Assembly (NCBI GenBank): GCA_023664625.1
Contig: JAMPFD010000008.1
Location: forward strand, 1 to 64,000
Length of the DNA stretch: 64,000 nucleotides
From: Bacillota bacterium
GTDB lineage: Bacteria > Bacteroidota > Bacteroidia > Bacteroidales > Bacteroidaceae
Direction of reading: 5' to 3'
The notes under the pieces were generated by a model that was not told the origin of the DNA, ran no database searches, and saw only the letters and a program-made list of their open reading frames with translations. Within the stretch, counting starts at the first letter, position 1, and every line of letters starts with the position of its first letter. Both the position numbers and the translations under genes were made by a program. Positions 24,628 to 34,242 of this stretch are shown in pieces.

Positions 24628-24686
24628 ATTTTTGCGGATTTTTTGCGGAAATTCTGCCGATTAAAAGTGAAAAACATTTCCAAAAG

Positions 24687-24715
24687 TGGTATACCTGTAG
24701 GGAATCGAACCCTAA
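24687..24715 (-). other. candidate prophage attachment site in the tRNA-Arg 3' end
   Basis: The 3' part of the tRNA (T arm, acceptor stem and CCA) faces the integrase gene, the usual attB/attP core for tyrosine integrases. I looked for a second copy of this sequence in the rest of the window and saw none, so the other prophage end should lie to the left. Confidence 0.45.
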
Positions 24716-24761
24716 TCTGAGGAACCGGAATCCTCTATTCTATCCATTGAACTACAGGTAC
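24687..24761 (-). tRNA. tRNA-Arg (anticodon CCG)
   Basis: On the minus strand: acceptor GTACCTG with CAGGTAT (one G-U pair), D arm with TTCAATGGA, anticodon stem GAGGA/TCCTC around loop TTCCGGT (anticodon CCG), T arm TAGGG-TTCGATT-CCCTA, discriminator A and encoded CCA. It decodes CGG. The integrase gene sits 60 bases from its 3' end. Confidence 0.95.
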
Positions 24762-24813
24762 TTCAAGGTGTTAGGACGTGTGTTAGTCTGAATTAGAGGT
24801 TGCGGGTTGAGGT

Positions 24814-25212
24814 ATGAACCATTATAATGAGACTGTCAGCTACAATGCCAACGGCTCTCCCGTAACCATAAAGCGCAACGGCAGGAACGATTCCAGAAGT
24901 TACACTGCTATTGACGACCTGAAACTGTCCTACACAGGGCCGCGCCTTCGTGCTGTTACGGACAAGGGCGAGGCATGCACATATACCGGTGCCACGGATT
25001 TCAAGGACGGCGCAAGCACATCACAGGAGTACACATACAACGCCTGCGGCGCGCTGACAAGCGATACAAACAAAGGCATGGCAAGCATCGGCTACGGTTA
25101 TTGGGGAACTCCTTCAGGCATACAGTTCACAAACGGCTGTCAGACGCAATATGTCTATGACGCAAACGGCACAAAGCTGAAGCGTATACACATCGGCAAT
25201 GGGCAACATTAA
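24814..25212 (+). pseudogene. Rhs/YD-repeat protein remnant
   Basis: A 132-codon fragment with typical Bacteroidetes Rhs repeats: 'YNANGSPVTIKRNGR', 'IDDLKLSYTGPRLRAVTD', 'FKDGASTSQEYTYNACGALTSDTNKGM', 'YVYDANGTKLKRIHIGNG'. Full Rhs proteins are well over 1000 aa; here a stop (TGA at 24808) lies just before the ATG, there is no promoter, and nothing like the rest of the gene is nearby. It is a truncated leftover next to the tRNA, 8 bases from the end of the convergent DUF1460 gene. Earlier insertions at this tRNA may have removed the rest. Confidence 0.8.
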
Positions 25213-25219
25213 AGTATTC

Positions 25220-26110
25220 TCACCTATAATTCAGCCTGCAAATACGAATACCGAGCTGTGTAGGATGTCTGCTCATATATTTGAAAAGTGTCATCGGCTC
25301 CTCCACAACCTTCTTATGTATTTGTGAGGCATTGAGGAGGTGCAGACCATCAGCATGCCAAACTGCAATTCCGATATGTGAAGTATCCAGTCCTTTTTTT
25401 GAGGTTATTATCGCAATGATGTCACCATCCCGGACATATCGTTGCAGCTTACTTTCCCCAGATTTACCGAGCGCAGCCTTCGGAATGTAGCGGTAACGTT
25501 CTCCATTCATACTTTTTTCCATGTTTCTGATACCGGGAAGCCATTCCCTATTTGAAGATAGCATCTTGTAAGCAGAAATGTGACAGGACATATAGTTGAC
25601 AGGAGTCTTGGAAAAATCCTGCCATGCAGTGAATAGATGATTACCGGTCTTGAGATCGGACTGTGATGGTTCCACACGCGAGACAATACCTTGGCGTTCG
25701 TTCTGAGTAATCCAGTATGTGAAATAATGCTTGCGCGCAGTATATTCCACATTACCGCCAGCATAACGTATCTCACGCAGATGGCGACAATAATCCCTGA
25801 AAGATGTCTCGCCCAACTGCGTACAGAGCGCAAGAGTTAACACAGTCTCTACATAAGTAGTACAATCAAGTTCTCGCAGATTGACCACGAGCCGCTCCTC
25901 TGCGCCTTTATCAAGTGTTCCACCCACGTAAGGAATACCTTTTAATAACCGTGCAAAATAGACGACAGTCTCACCCACCGGCTTCGTGCGCATTGACACA
26001 GAGGACGCGAGAAGTTTCTCAACGAAAACCTTATCTGAGGGGTTGAAAACCGTCTGAGGTAAAATTGTGTTGGCTGTCAGAAGGAAAATAAATAGGATTA
26101 TTATTCTCAT
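25220..26110 (-). CDS. DUF1460 amidase-like exported protein (NlpC/P60-related)
   Basis: A 296-aa protein with an N-terminal signal peptide ('IIILFIFLLTANTILPQ'). DUF1460 proteins have a papain-like NlpC/P60 fold and act on cell-wall peptides as amidase-like cysteine peptidases. The catalytic Cys is Cys83 in 'LREDCTTYVET'-type context (here RELDCTTYVET), and the catalytic His is His245 in 'DTSHIGIAVW'. The family's 'YAGGNVEYTARKHYFT' and 'YIPKAAL' segments are present. The start codon overlaps the stop of the upstream DUF4421 gene by 4 bases, so the two are one operon. It probably acts in the periplasm in wall turnover or muropeptide recycling. Confidence 0.85.
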   Translation of the reverse strand: MRIIILFIFLLTANTILPQTVFNPSDKVFVEKLLASSVSMRTKPVGETVVYFARLLKGIPYVGGTLDKGAEERLVVNLRELDCTTYVETVLTLALCTQLGETSFRDYCRHLREIRYAGGNVEYTARKHYFTYWITQNERQGIVSRVEPSQSDLKTGNHLFTAWQDFSKTPVNYMSCHISAYKMLSSNREWLPGIRNMEKSMNGERYRYIPKAALGKSGESKLQRYVRDGDIIAIITSKKGLDTSHIGIAVWHADGLHLLNASQIHKKVVEEPMTLFKYMSRHPTQLGIRICRLNYR

Positions 26111-27240
26111 AACTCAAAAAACTTTCCTGGCGTGCGATAGCGTTTCTTCTTTCCAAAGTTCACACCGACATAGACATTAATATTTCCGAAAGTATTACGT
26201 ATGGAAAACTGTGATTTGTTATAGGCAAAAGTATGAACCTGCCCGGAGACACCTGCAAACCAGCGTGTGTTATTCCATACAACTCCCATTCTGCCGACAC
26301 CGTCAAAACTCACATTAGAGAACTTAAAGTCCTCAAAGAATTTCTCCAGGCGCATCTGTTCACCATTCGACTTGTTATAAGTCAGTGCAGCCGTAAATGA
26401 CGCACCAAGTGTCCAGTTTGGTGCAAACACCCAGTTGTATGAATAGCCACCATAGAGCGAGTAGCAACTATATGTGATATTCTCAAAGAATTGTAATCCT
26501 TCCATCTTATCTTTATATTCCGGGACATATTGAGATGCCATATCCACTATTCTGTTCCAATCCATAGACAGTGAATATTTAGAGTATCCGACTCCTGCCA
26601 AGGGTGAGCCGGCAGAACGTCGCTGACAGGTTGACTGGTTGTAAGCTGCCGGATAACTATGACGACGATGGTTAAAAATGTAATAGACATTATATCCCCA
26701 TCGTTCCACGCCGAAACCTTCAAAATATTTGTCCACAAGTGGAGACACATCTATCGCAGTATCGTCACCGGCCTTAACGTTTGTCATTCGGAAGTCAGAA
26801 ACTTTGCGATAATAGAAATCCACCCCAAATAGCGAAGTGTATAGGCTTAAATTAAAGGTCTTGGCATTGTTGGATATATAGAAATTATTAAACTGGAGCG
26901 TATAGCCAAGAAATATCAATGAATATCCGGCGTAAGGGCCAATCTTTGTAGATGTCTCCGGTGCAAAGGTTACGGAGGCACCGTTCTTTTGGTAAATTTC
27001 ATAGGACTCCAGATTAGTTGTAGACTGCATCATTGCTTGAAACTTATAGTGCTGCGGCTCAATATATGCTGTGTCAACAGTGTCAAACTCACGGATAAAA
27101 CTTGCGATTCCCCTGCCGACTTTCCTGAACAGTGAGTTTTTTTTCTCCTTTGCTATGGTTTCTGACACAATAGAGTCACTCTGTGCGGAGACAGAACCAC
27201 ACAGAAACATCATGAAAAATATGTAGGCAATACGTATCAT
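26107..27240 (-). CDS. DUF4421 outer-membrane-type protein
   Basis: A 377-aa exported protein. The frame extends to 27273, but the start at 27240 gives a clean signal peptide (MIRIAYIFFMMFLCGSVSAQ). After a short helical segment ('GRGIASFIREFDTVDTAYIEP') the rest alternates polar and aromatic strands ('GPYAGYSLIFLGYTLQF', 'GYSYNWVFAPNWTLGASFTAAL'), typical of an outer-membrane beta barrel. It matches DUF4421, a Bacteroidetes-specific family of unknown function. It is co-transcribed with the DUF1460 gene. Positions 27274-27361 upstream hold no gene and no clear promoter. Confidence 0.78.
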   Translation of the reverse strand: MIRIAYIFFMMFLCGSVSAQSDSIVSETIAKEKKNSLFRKVGRGIASFIREFDTVDTAYIEPQHYKFQAMMQSTTNLESYEIYQKNGASVTFAPETSTKIGPYAGYSLIFLGYTLQFNNFYISNNAKTFNLSLYTSLFGVDFYYRKVSDFRMTNVKAGDDTAIDVSPLVDKYFEGFGVERWGYNVYYIFNHRRHSYPAAYNQSTCQRRSAGSPLAGVGYSKYSLSMDWNRIVDMASQYVPEYKDKMEGLQFFENITYSCYSLYGGYSYNWVFAPNWTLGASFTAALTYNKSNGEQMRLEKFFEDFKFSNVSFDGVGRMGVVWNNTRWFAGVSGQVHTFAYNKSQFSIRNTFGNINVYVGVNFGKKKRYRTPGKFFEL

Positions 27241-27361
27241 TCCTGTTAATTCTTCATAATACATTATCCACAATCCTGCATCACCGTTTCACATGGTACG
27301 CCTCCATAAGTCATCGGCGGACATATGTCTTATGTCCTAACCGCCTTCGTCTCAAAACAGA

Positions 27362-28342
27362 CTATATTTTCTTTAGAATACGGTCAAGCACCCAGTTGAC
27401 AGGTGTAACAGAGAGGCTGGTGCAGTCACATGTATTTGTGCCTTGCAACGTTTCCACAATAGTACGGATGAGCGGCTGTTGGACATGCTCGGGATTCGGG
27501 ATGGAAAACTCCCGAAAACCTTCCGAAGTTCTGAGATGTATCGGGGAGAAATCAAATACAGAGAAACAAAGCGTACCCTTACTTCCGAGAATCTCTATGC
27601 GATCCTCATTATGAGATTCGTGACCTACAAAGCACCATGAGCCGGAGCCTACCAAGCCACTCTCAAACTGAAAGCAAGCACTTACACTGTCCTCTGCCTC
27701 ATAAAGCCCACCACGATTGGCTGAGTATCCACGTGCATGGGTTATCAATCCGAACAGCTCTTGCAGCAAATCAAGCTGATGAGGAGCCATATCATAGAAA
27801 TATCCTCCCCCTGCAATTGACGATTTCACACGCCATGGCCGGTTCTTCCGATCCATATCTTCCTTACGCGGAGGACAGGCATAGCGTATTTGGACATTCT
27901 GAACCTCACCGATGGCCTTCGTGCATACAAGTTCCTTTACTTTTAGGAAATACGGAAGATAGCGTCGATAGTAGGCAACAAAGCACGGTACACCTGTCAT
28001 TAACGAGACATGATTGATACGAGCACAGTCGTCATAACTGGCAGCAAGAGGTTTCTCTACATATACCGGTTTCCCTGCATTCATCGCCATGATTGCATAT
28101 ATAGGATGAGATGCAGGAGGCGTGGCGACATAAACAGCGTTCACTTCCGGATCATTGATAAGTTCGGCAGCATCTGTATACCACCTTTTTATATTATGGC
28201 GCATAGCATAACTACGTGCACGTTCAGTTGTACGGCTCATTACTGCTACGATCTCCGACCCTTCCACTTCAGCAAAAGCCGGACCACTCTTTTTCTCCGT
28301 CACTTCACCACATCCTATAAAACCCCATTTTACCTTCTTCAT
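27362..28342 (-). CDS. Gfo/Idh/MocA family oxidoreductase
   Basis: A 326-aa NAD(P)-dependent sugar or cyclitol dehydrogenase. The Rossmann motif 'GFIGCGEVTEK' is at residues 7-17, 'VEKP' with the family Lys97 at 95-98, and 'GGGYFYDMAPHQLDLL' supplies the active-site His in the C-terminal domain. The substrate cannot be told from sequence. It follows the TetR gene by 11 bases in the same direction and is probably its co-transcribed neighbour. The usual length and domain order are intact. Confidence 0.88.
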   Translation of the reverse strand: MKKVKWGFIGCGEVTEKKSGPAFAEVEGSEIVAVMSRTTERARSYAMRHNIKRWYTDAAELINDPEVNAVYVATPPASHPIYAIMAMNAGKPVYVEKPLAASYDDCARINHVSLMTGVPCFVAYYRRYLPYFLKVKELVCTKAIGEVQNVQIRYACPPRKEDMDRKNRPWRVKSSIAGGGYFYDMAPHQLDLLQELFGLITHARGYSANRGGLYEAEDSVSACFQFESGLVGSGSWCFVGHESHNEDRIEILGSKGTLCFSVFDFSPIHLRTSEGFREFSIPNPEHVQQPLIRTIVETLQGTNTCDCTSLSVTPVNWVLDRILKKI

Positions 28343-28353
28343 AATCGTCAGCT

Positions 28354-28980
28354 TTAATTATCAGTCAATATAGTTTTGTCAAGCCGTTCTATTCCTTTTA
28401 TCGTACAGATACTACGGACAAGATATATCATCATCATCTTCAAGATATCTTTCAACGGATAGGTCTTCACATATGTTGCCACAAAATTCCCTGTGATATT
28501 ATTACATATATCCTCAACAATATCAAAATTCAGTTCTGTAATAAAATAGCCCTGCTCCTGACCTTTTCTGAAAAACTCATGAGTCTGCGTCTTGTGCTCC
28601 CCCCTATTTTTCTCGAAGAACTCAAGAACACTGGGATACATGTGAATGTCCTCAAAAAAGACAGGATTCATATCCTTAACTTCATTGAACCTGATACGTA
28701 AGAACTCTGTAAGGATATCCATGGCATCGTCCGTATGCCTCATCCTTGTCTCAAACTTACTCTTGGAGGTCTCCACGTGCAGTTTAAAACTTTCAAGAAC
28801 AACATCCTCCTTATTTGAATATATTTCATAAAGCGTACGCTTCGAAATGCCAAGATGGCGTGCAATATCGTCCATCTTGACAACGCGGATGCCATTCTTC
28901 AGAAATAATGCGTATGCCTCTGTAAGAATATTATTCTTTAATTCATTTCGGTACTCCGTTGAAGCGGGTCTTCGTGCCAT
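28354..28980 (-). CDS. TetR-family transcriptional regulator
   Basis: A 208-aa repressor-type regulator. The N-terminal helix-turn-helix is clear at about 16-62: 'ILTEAYALFLKNGIRVVKMDDIARHLGISKRTLYEIYSNKEDV'. The C-terminal helical domain would bind a ligand and dimerise. Its start overlaps the end of the DUF4296 gene by 38 bases in another frame, so it is translated from the ileS-lspA-DUF4296 transcript, with the oxidoreductase behind it. The ligand and targets are unknown. Confidence 0.88.
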   Translation of the reverse strand: MARRPASTEYRNELKNNILTEAYALFLKNGIRVVKMDDIARHLGISKRTLYEIYSNKEDVVLESFKLHVETSKSKFETRMRHTDDAMDILTEFLRIRFNEVKDMNPVFFEDIHMYPSVLEFFEKNRGEHKTQTHEFFRKGQEQGYFITELNFDIVEDICNNITGNFVATYVKTYPLKDILKMMMIYLVRSICTIKGIERLDKTILTDN

Positions 28981-29908
28981 GTTGATTTGAATTTAGAGGT
29001 TCTTGTATCATCTTCTTCCTAAGTGTGGTATCATGCTGTTGCTCCCGTACCGGTAATTGTCCTTGAGGCCGTAGAGACAAATTCTGCTTTGCGTCAGATA
29101 AAGACTGTGGCTGTCCAGATAAAGGTCGTAACGTATCAGTCAATATACGTGATGCCACTGGCTCATGAAGCAACCGTATATCATAAATCGAAAATATTTG
29201 ACGCTTCGTCTCATCCTGAGATATATTTGCCACTGATGAAGACGGCTTGTGCATCATAAACATTCCATAGACAGACTTAATTCCTACTGCTTTGTCATCT
29301 GCAATCACAAGTGTATTCGGCCCTGACATTGAGCACATCATGTTACGCACGACGACACTGTCATTATTCAGTCGTAAGGCAAGGATAGCCGTAACATAGC
29401 GGTTAGCATTGTCTGAAAGGAAAATACCTGAGAAACGTAACGTTATACGTTCGCCTGGTGAAAGTATTGAATCTGTCACCACAGACCATGTATTTGTCGT
29501 GTAGGGTGCATAGTCAAATAGAAGCAACTGCCTCTCCGTATTCCAAATGTCCGTCGTGTCTGTCATCTCACCCACTCCGGCACCCATGGCAGCAGCTTCA
29601 CTGTTCACGCGCTCGAAGAGACGTTCGTAAATATGTTCCAGCTCATGCGCATTGCGGGTATAGTATACCATTGAAGAATCCCATTCACTTTGAGTGATAT
29701 CATGCTTCTTCAATACATTAAGGAATAATGCATACTGACGGGCACCATTCTCACGATCCCTATAGTCTGAATAGGAGAAATGCGCCCTGTGAATATCGTA
29801 CAGCACATCTTCCATCTCGTCATCATCAAGGACGTAAGACGGACGCGATGCTTCACAGGCAGCCATCAATGCTACTATAAACAATATGTAAAGAATGTTC
29901 TTTTTCAA
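28943..29908 (-). CDS. DUF4296 lipoprotein
   Basis: A 321-aa exported lipoprotein: signal peptide 'ILYILFIVALMAAC' with lipobox Cys18. The DUF4296 domain (about residues 25-110) contains 'LDDDEMEDVLYDIHRAHFSYSDY' and 'FLNVLKKHDITQSEWDSSMVYYTRNAHELEHIYERL'. The C-terminal 200 residues are less conserved and end in a basic, Gln-rich tail. DUF4296 is Bacteroidetes-specific and of unknown function; it commonly sits next to lspA, as here. The tail overlaps the TetR start by 38 bases. Confidence 0.8.
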   Translation of the reverse strand: MKKNILYILFIVALMAACEASRPSYVLDDDEMEDVLYDIHRAHFSYSDYRDRENGARQYALFLNVLKKHDITQSEWDSSMVYYTRNAHELEHIYERLFERVNSEAAAMGAGVGEMTDTTDIWNTERQLLLFDYAPYTTNTWSVVTDSILSPGERITLRFSGIFLSDNANRYVTAILALRLNNDSVVVRNMMCSMSGPNTLVIADDKAVGIKSVYGMFMMHKPSSSVANISQDETKRQIFSIYDIRLLHEPVASRILTDTLRPLSGQPQSLSDAKQNLSLRPQGQLPVREQQHDTTLRKKMIQEPLNSNQHGTKTRFNGVPK

Positions 29909-29973
29909 TAACTATTTAATCTATTATTTCTACTTTCCTGTTATTATACCCATCACTCGCTTCTTGCCTCTGT

Positions 29974-30651
29974 CTACGCCGCTCTTTTATTTTCAGACAT
30001 ATCACCGCCGTCATTATGTTTTCCTGTAGATGCCACACCAATCTCAGACAGTTCCTTACGGCAAAACAGCAACAAGGATACAACAGAACAACTGATACTT
30101 GCATCTGCGAAATTAAAAACAGGCTGAAAGAATATGAATGGCTGACCTCCGAAATATGGTGTCCAGTCTGGATATGTACTTACAATTAGCGGGAAATAGA
30201 ACATATCAACCACCTTACCTGTAAGAAACCCGGAATATCCTTCTCCAAACGGCACAACATACGATACATAATCCGGCGTTGACTGTGTGAAACACAGACC
30301 GTAAAACATACAGTCAATAAGATTTCCAGCAGCACCGGCAAGTACCATGGACAGCAGGACTATAAATATCCACCGTGCCCCTCTCATAATCTGACGACAC
30401 AGATACCATCCTATAACAAAAATTGCAATAAGGCGGAACAGGCTCAACGCATACTTAGGTATGAAAGTCATACCATAAGCCATACCGTTATTCTCTACGA
30501 AAGTAATGTAAAACCATGATGTCACTTCATGACTCTCATAAAGTGACATTGAAGTCTTCACTTCAATTTTTATCAATTGGTCAATAATGAGAATTGACGC
30601 GATCAATAAGAACGCGACAATTCCCTGTTTTTTTTTCTTTTTGTCCAACAT
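29974..30651 (-). CDS. lspA: lipoprotein signal peptidase (signal peptidase II)
   Basis: A 225-aa inner-membrane aspartyl peptidase that removes the signal peptide from diacylglyceryl-prolipoproteins. There are four hydrophobic segments (about 10-27, 65-85, 92-112, 175-197). Conserved 'NLID' (Asp113), and the catalytic pair Asp149 ('KVVDMF') and Asp183 ('FNFADASI'). The roughly 30-residue loop between the two catalytic Asp is longer than in E. coli, and the N-terminus has a run of Lys (DKKKKKQ). Located between ileS and the DUF4296 lipoprotein gene, a normal Bacteroidales arrangement. The C-terminal tail is polar and extended. Confidence 0.93.
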   Translation of the reverse strand: MLDKKKKKQGIVAFLLIASILIIDQLIKIEVKTSMSLYESHEVTSWFYITFVENNGMAYGMTFIPKYALSLFRLIAIFVIGWYLCRQIMRGARWIFIVLLSMVLAGAAGNLIDCMFYGLCFTQSTPDYVSYVVPFGEGYSGFLTGKVVDMFYFPLIVSTYPDWTPYFGGQPFIFFQPVFNFADASISCSVVSLLLFCRKELSEIGVASTGKHNDGGDMSENKRAA

Positions 30652-30704
30652 TTTATATTACGAGACGGCAATGCCACTTGATTGGAATGTTTAACCGAAA
30701 GGTA

Positions 30705-33700
30705 TTATGCCCTAACAACAAGAATCTTAGCACTAAAATCACCAAGTTCTGAATCAATACCGTCAGTTGCCTCACCGAGAGTAATGCCATTGGCAAGGAC
30801 CTGGGCAGAGATATGGTTACCAAAATTCTTAATAACCCCGGCAAGTTCCGGCTTATCCTCTATCGTAACAAGAATACGGTCAGTAATCTCCAGACCACTG
30901 TCCTTACGGATAGCCTGAATACGCTTTATGACAAGACGTGAGATACCTTCTTCCTTCAGTTCCGGAGTAATATTGATATCCAATGCTACGGTAATTGTAC
31001 CTTCCTGTGATATTGTCCAACCGGGAATATCCTCAGAAATTATTTCAACATCCTCACGTTCGATAAGTGCGACAGTGTCTGCAACATCAAGACTGACAGA
31101 GCCTTTTTCTTCCAACTCCGCAATCTGCTCTTGACTCATGGCCACCACAGCGGCATTAACGCTCTTCATAAGTTTACCGAACTTTTTACCCATAGTGCGG
31201 AAATTGCACTTTACCTTCTTCACAAGGATCCCGGCACCACTTTCTATAAACGTTAGTTCCTTGACATTAGTCTCCGCAAGGATTACGTAAGCCATACGTT
31301 CCACACATTTGCGCATTTCCGCATCTGTTGCCGGGATGGATATAGTCTGTAAAGCCTGTATCACCGGTATCTTCACTTTCTTACGCAGTGAAAGAACCAT
31401 GGACGTCACCTGCATGGCAACCTGCATGGCACGCTCAAGTTCTGCATCTATCTTCGCAATGTCTGCTTCCGGGAACTTAGCAAGATGTACGCTCTCTGCA
31501 ATATCTTTTCCTGTAACAGCATTAAGGTCAAGGAAAAGTCTGTCCGCATAGAACGGAGAGATTGGAGCCACAAGACGTGCCAGTGTATCAAGACAAATAT
31601 ACAATGTCTGGTAAGCTGACAGTTTATACTGCGTCATGCCTCCTCCCCAAAAACGCTTCTTGTTAAGTCTGATGTACCAGTTTGACAGTTTGTCCACGAC
31701 AAATGACTGCACAAGTCTACCTGCCGGGGTAACATCATAGTCGGAGAGATATTTGTCAACATCCTTAACGAGCGTATTTAGCTCAGACAGAAGCCAGCGG
31801 TCAAAGTCCGGACGTTCTGAGAAAGGAACATCCGCATCAGAATAGTCAAATCCATCTACATTGGCATATAATGTAAAGAATGAGTACGCCTGATGGAGCT
31901 TAATGAAGAATGAACTTGTCACCTCCTTCACACCATCCGGGTCAAAAGACAGGTTGTCCCATGGCGAAGAGTTTGTCACCATATACCAGCGTACAGGATC
32001 AGTACCATACTTTGCAATGCAATCAAAAGGATTGATTACATTACCCAAACGCTTGGACATCTTCACTCCGTTCTTATCCAATACAAGACCATTCGAAATT
32101 ACATTCTTATATGCAACAGAATCAAAGACCATAGTCGCTATGGCATGAAGTGTGAAGAACCAGCCTCGTGTTTGGTCTACGCCCTCAGCAATGAAGTCAG
32201 CAGGATAAACGTTGCGTGAGTCCAGAGCTTCCTTATTCTCAAACGGATAGTGTATCTGTGCATAAGGCATGGCACCGGAATCAAACCAAACGTCTATAAG
32301 GTCAAGCTCACGGGTTAGAACAGAACCGTCCTTGCCTACAAGCTTTATGTAATCAACATACGGACGATGGATATCTATCTTGTCATAATTATCCTGTGAC
32401 ATGTCTCCGGGAACAAACCCCCTGTCCTTCAACGGGTTGCTTTCCATAACACCGGCAGCAACAGACTTTTCAATCTCATTATAGAGCTCTTCCAGGGAAC
32501 CTATACAGATTTCCTCCTTTGTATCACGGTTACGCCAAATCGGGAGAGGAGTTCCCCAATACCTTGAACGTGAAAGGTTCCAGTCATTGAGATTTTCAAG
32601 CCATTTTCCGAAACGTCCGGTTCCCGTTGACTCAGGATGCCAGTTGATAGTCCGGTTCAGTTCAAACATACGTTCTTTCTTTGCTGTTGACCTGATAAAC
32701 CATGAGTCAAGAGGATAATAAAGCACAGGTTTGTCCGTACGCCAGCAGTGAGGATAGTTATGCACATGTTTCTCTATTTTAAATGCACTGCCCTCCTCTT
32801 TCATCTCAAGACAGATTATAACATTGAGGTCCATGTCCTTTTGGGCAGCTTTTTCATCATACTTACCGTCAACATTATATTTCGGATCGTATGCATTCTT
32901 GACATAGTCACCAGAATGCTTCCAATAACCGTCATTCACACAAACATCCACAAACTCCTCATCCATGTCCTCCTTGACGAAATATTTTCCCTGGAAATCA
33001 ACCATAGGACGAGTATCCCCTGCCTTGTCTATTATAAAGAGTGAAGGAATGCCAGCATCTTTTGCAACCTTAGCATCATCAGCACCGAATGTCGGCGCTA
33101 TATGCACAATACCGGTACCGTCTTCCGTTGTCACATAATCACCAGGGATTACACGGAAAGCCTCATCATTTTTTACAACGATCTTGTCATTTTCCAATGC
33201 ACAAGGCTTAACCCATGGCATCAACTGACGGTAATGCACACCGACAAGTTCCGAGCCCTTGCCTCTCCAAATAATTTCCAAAGGCACTTCATTTCCATCC
33301 TCATCCTGGGACGGCTGAAAATAGGCACTCAGACGATTTTCGGCAATTATATATATAGCTTTTTCGTTGCTATATGGATTATGTCCCTTCACGGCAACAT
33401 AATCTATCTTAGGGCCAACACACAATGCCGTATTAGAAGGCAATGTCCATGGCGTAGTCGTCCATGCAAGAACATAAACAGGAAGTTCTGCCTCCATACC
33501 CAAAGGTCTCTCGTCCGTCACCTTAAACTGCGCCGTCACAGTCGTATCTTTCACGTCACGATAACACCCAGGCTGGTTAAGCTCATGAGAAGACAATCCT
33601 GTACCTGCAGCAGGCGAATACGGCTGTATGGTATATCCCTTATAGAGCAAATCCTTGTCATAAAGCTGCTTCAAAAGCCACCAAAGGGACTCAATATACT

Positions 33701-34166
33701 TTATATCATACGTTATATACGGATGTTCCAAATCAACAAAATATCCCATTTTGTCCGTCAGCTGTGTCCATTCATCCGTGTACATCATAACGTTCTTGCG
33801 GCAAGCGTCATTATAGTCATCCACACTGATTTTCTTGCCGATATCCTCTTTCGTTATTCCAAGACTCTTCTCCACAGAAAGTTCAACAGGCAGTCCGTGT
33901 GTATCCCATCCGGCCTTACGCTTAACCTGATAGCCCTTCATTGTCTTGTAACGCAGGAAAGTATCCTTTATCGTACGACCCATAACATGATGAATGCCCG
34001 GATGGCCATTGGCAGAGGGCGGCCCCTCAAAGAACACAAACTGCGGACAGCCCTCTTTCTCATCAATACTCCTGTGAAAGATATCCTTCTCTTTCCACAA
34101 AGCAAGAACCTCATTATTTACATCTGTAAGATTCAGGTTCTTATGTTCAGCGAATTTCTTTGCCAT
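30705..34166 (-). CDS. ileS: isoleucyl-tRNA synthetase
   Basis: A 1153-aa class I aminoacyl-tRNA synthetase charging tRNA-Ile. The HIGH box appears as HPGIHH (residues 55-60) and the KMSKR loop as 'NGVKMSKRLGN'. The CP1 editing domain ('DYVTTEDGTGIVHIAPTFGADD') and a long C-terminal anticodon-binding region are present. The length matches the long eukaryote-like IleRS type found in Bacteroidetes. A promoter with both boxes lies at 34243-34273, giving a leader of about 70 bases with no T-box features seen. Followed by lspA after a 53-base gap. Confidence 0.97.
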   Translation of the reverse strand: MAKKFAEHKNLNLTDVNNEVLALWKEKDIFHRSIDEKEGCPQFVFFEGPPSANGHPGIHHVMGRTIKDTFLRYKTMKGYQVKRKAGWDTHGLPVELSVEKSLGITKEDIGKKISVDDYNDACRKNVMMYTDEWTQLTDKMGYFVDLEHPYITYDIKYIESLWWLLKQLYDKDLLYKGYTIQPYSPAAGTGLSSHELNQPGCYRDVKDTTVTAQFKVTDERPLGMEAELPVYVLAWTTTPWTLPSNTALCVGPKIDYVAVKGHNPYSNEKAIYIIAENRLSAYFQPSQDEDGNEVPLEIIWRGKGSELVGVHYRQLMPWVKPCALENDKIVVKNDEAFRVIPGDYVTTEDGTGIVHIAPTFGADDAKVAKDAGIPSLFIIDKAGDTRPMVDFQGKYFVKEDMDEEFVDVCVNDGYWKHSGDYVKNAYDPKYNVDGKYDEKAAQKDMDLNVIICLEMKEEGSAFKIEKHVHNYPHCWRTDKPVLYYPLDSWFIRSTAKKERMFELNRTINWHPESTGTGRFGKWLENLNDWNLSRSRYWGTPLPIWRNRDTKEEICIGSLEELYNEIEKSVAAGVMESNPLKDRGFVPGDMSQDNYDKIDIHRPYVDYIKLVGKDGSVLTRELDLIDVWFDSGAMPYAQIHYPFENKEALDSRNVYPADFIAEGVDQTRGWFFTLHAIATMVFDSVAYKNVISNGLVLDKNGVKMSKRLGNVINPFDCIAKYGTDPVRWYMVTNSSPWDNLSFDPDGVKEVTSSFFIKLHQAYSFFTLYANVDGFDYSDADVPFSERPDFDRWLLSELNTLVKDVDKYLSDYDVTPAGRLVQSFVVDKLSNWYIRLNKKRFWGGGMTQYKLSAYQTLYICLDTLARLVAPISPFYADRLFLDLNAVTGKDIAESVHLAKFPEADIAKIDAELERAMQVAMQVTSMVLSLRKKVKIPVIQALQTISIPATDAEMRKCVERMAYVILAETNVKELTFIESGAGILVKKVKCNFRTMGKKFGKLMKSVNAAVVAMSQEQIAELEEKGSVSLDVADTVALIEREDVEIISEDIPGWTISQEGTITVALDINITPELKEEGISRLVIKRIQAIRKDSGLEITDRILVTIEDKPELAGVIKNFGNHISAQVLANGITLGEATDGIDSELGDFSAKILVVRA

Positions 34167-34242
34167 TTCTTATAGTGTTTTTATTTATTTCTGAATAACA
34201 GACATGCGTTTATGACTTTAGCGCATACACGCATTTAGGTTG

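Noticed and set aside
33102..34175. 357-codon plus-strand open frame opposite ileS
   Set aside because: It is the antisense shadow of the strongly conserved ileS gene; composition is His/Ile/Arg-rich with no domain.
34167..34242. T-box riboswitch before ileS
   Set aside because: The leader is only about 70 bases and shows no T-box or specifier stem; T-boxes are not typical of this phylum.
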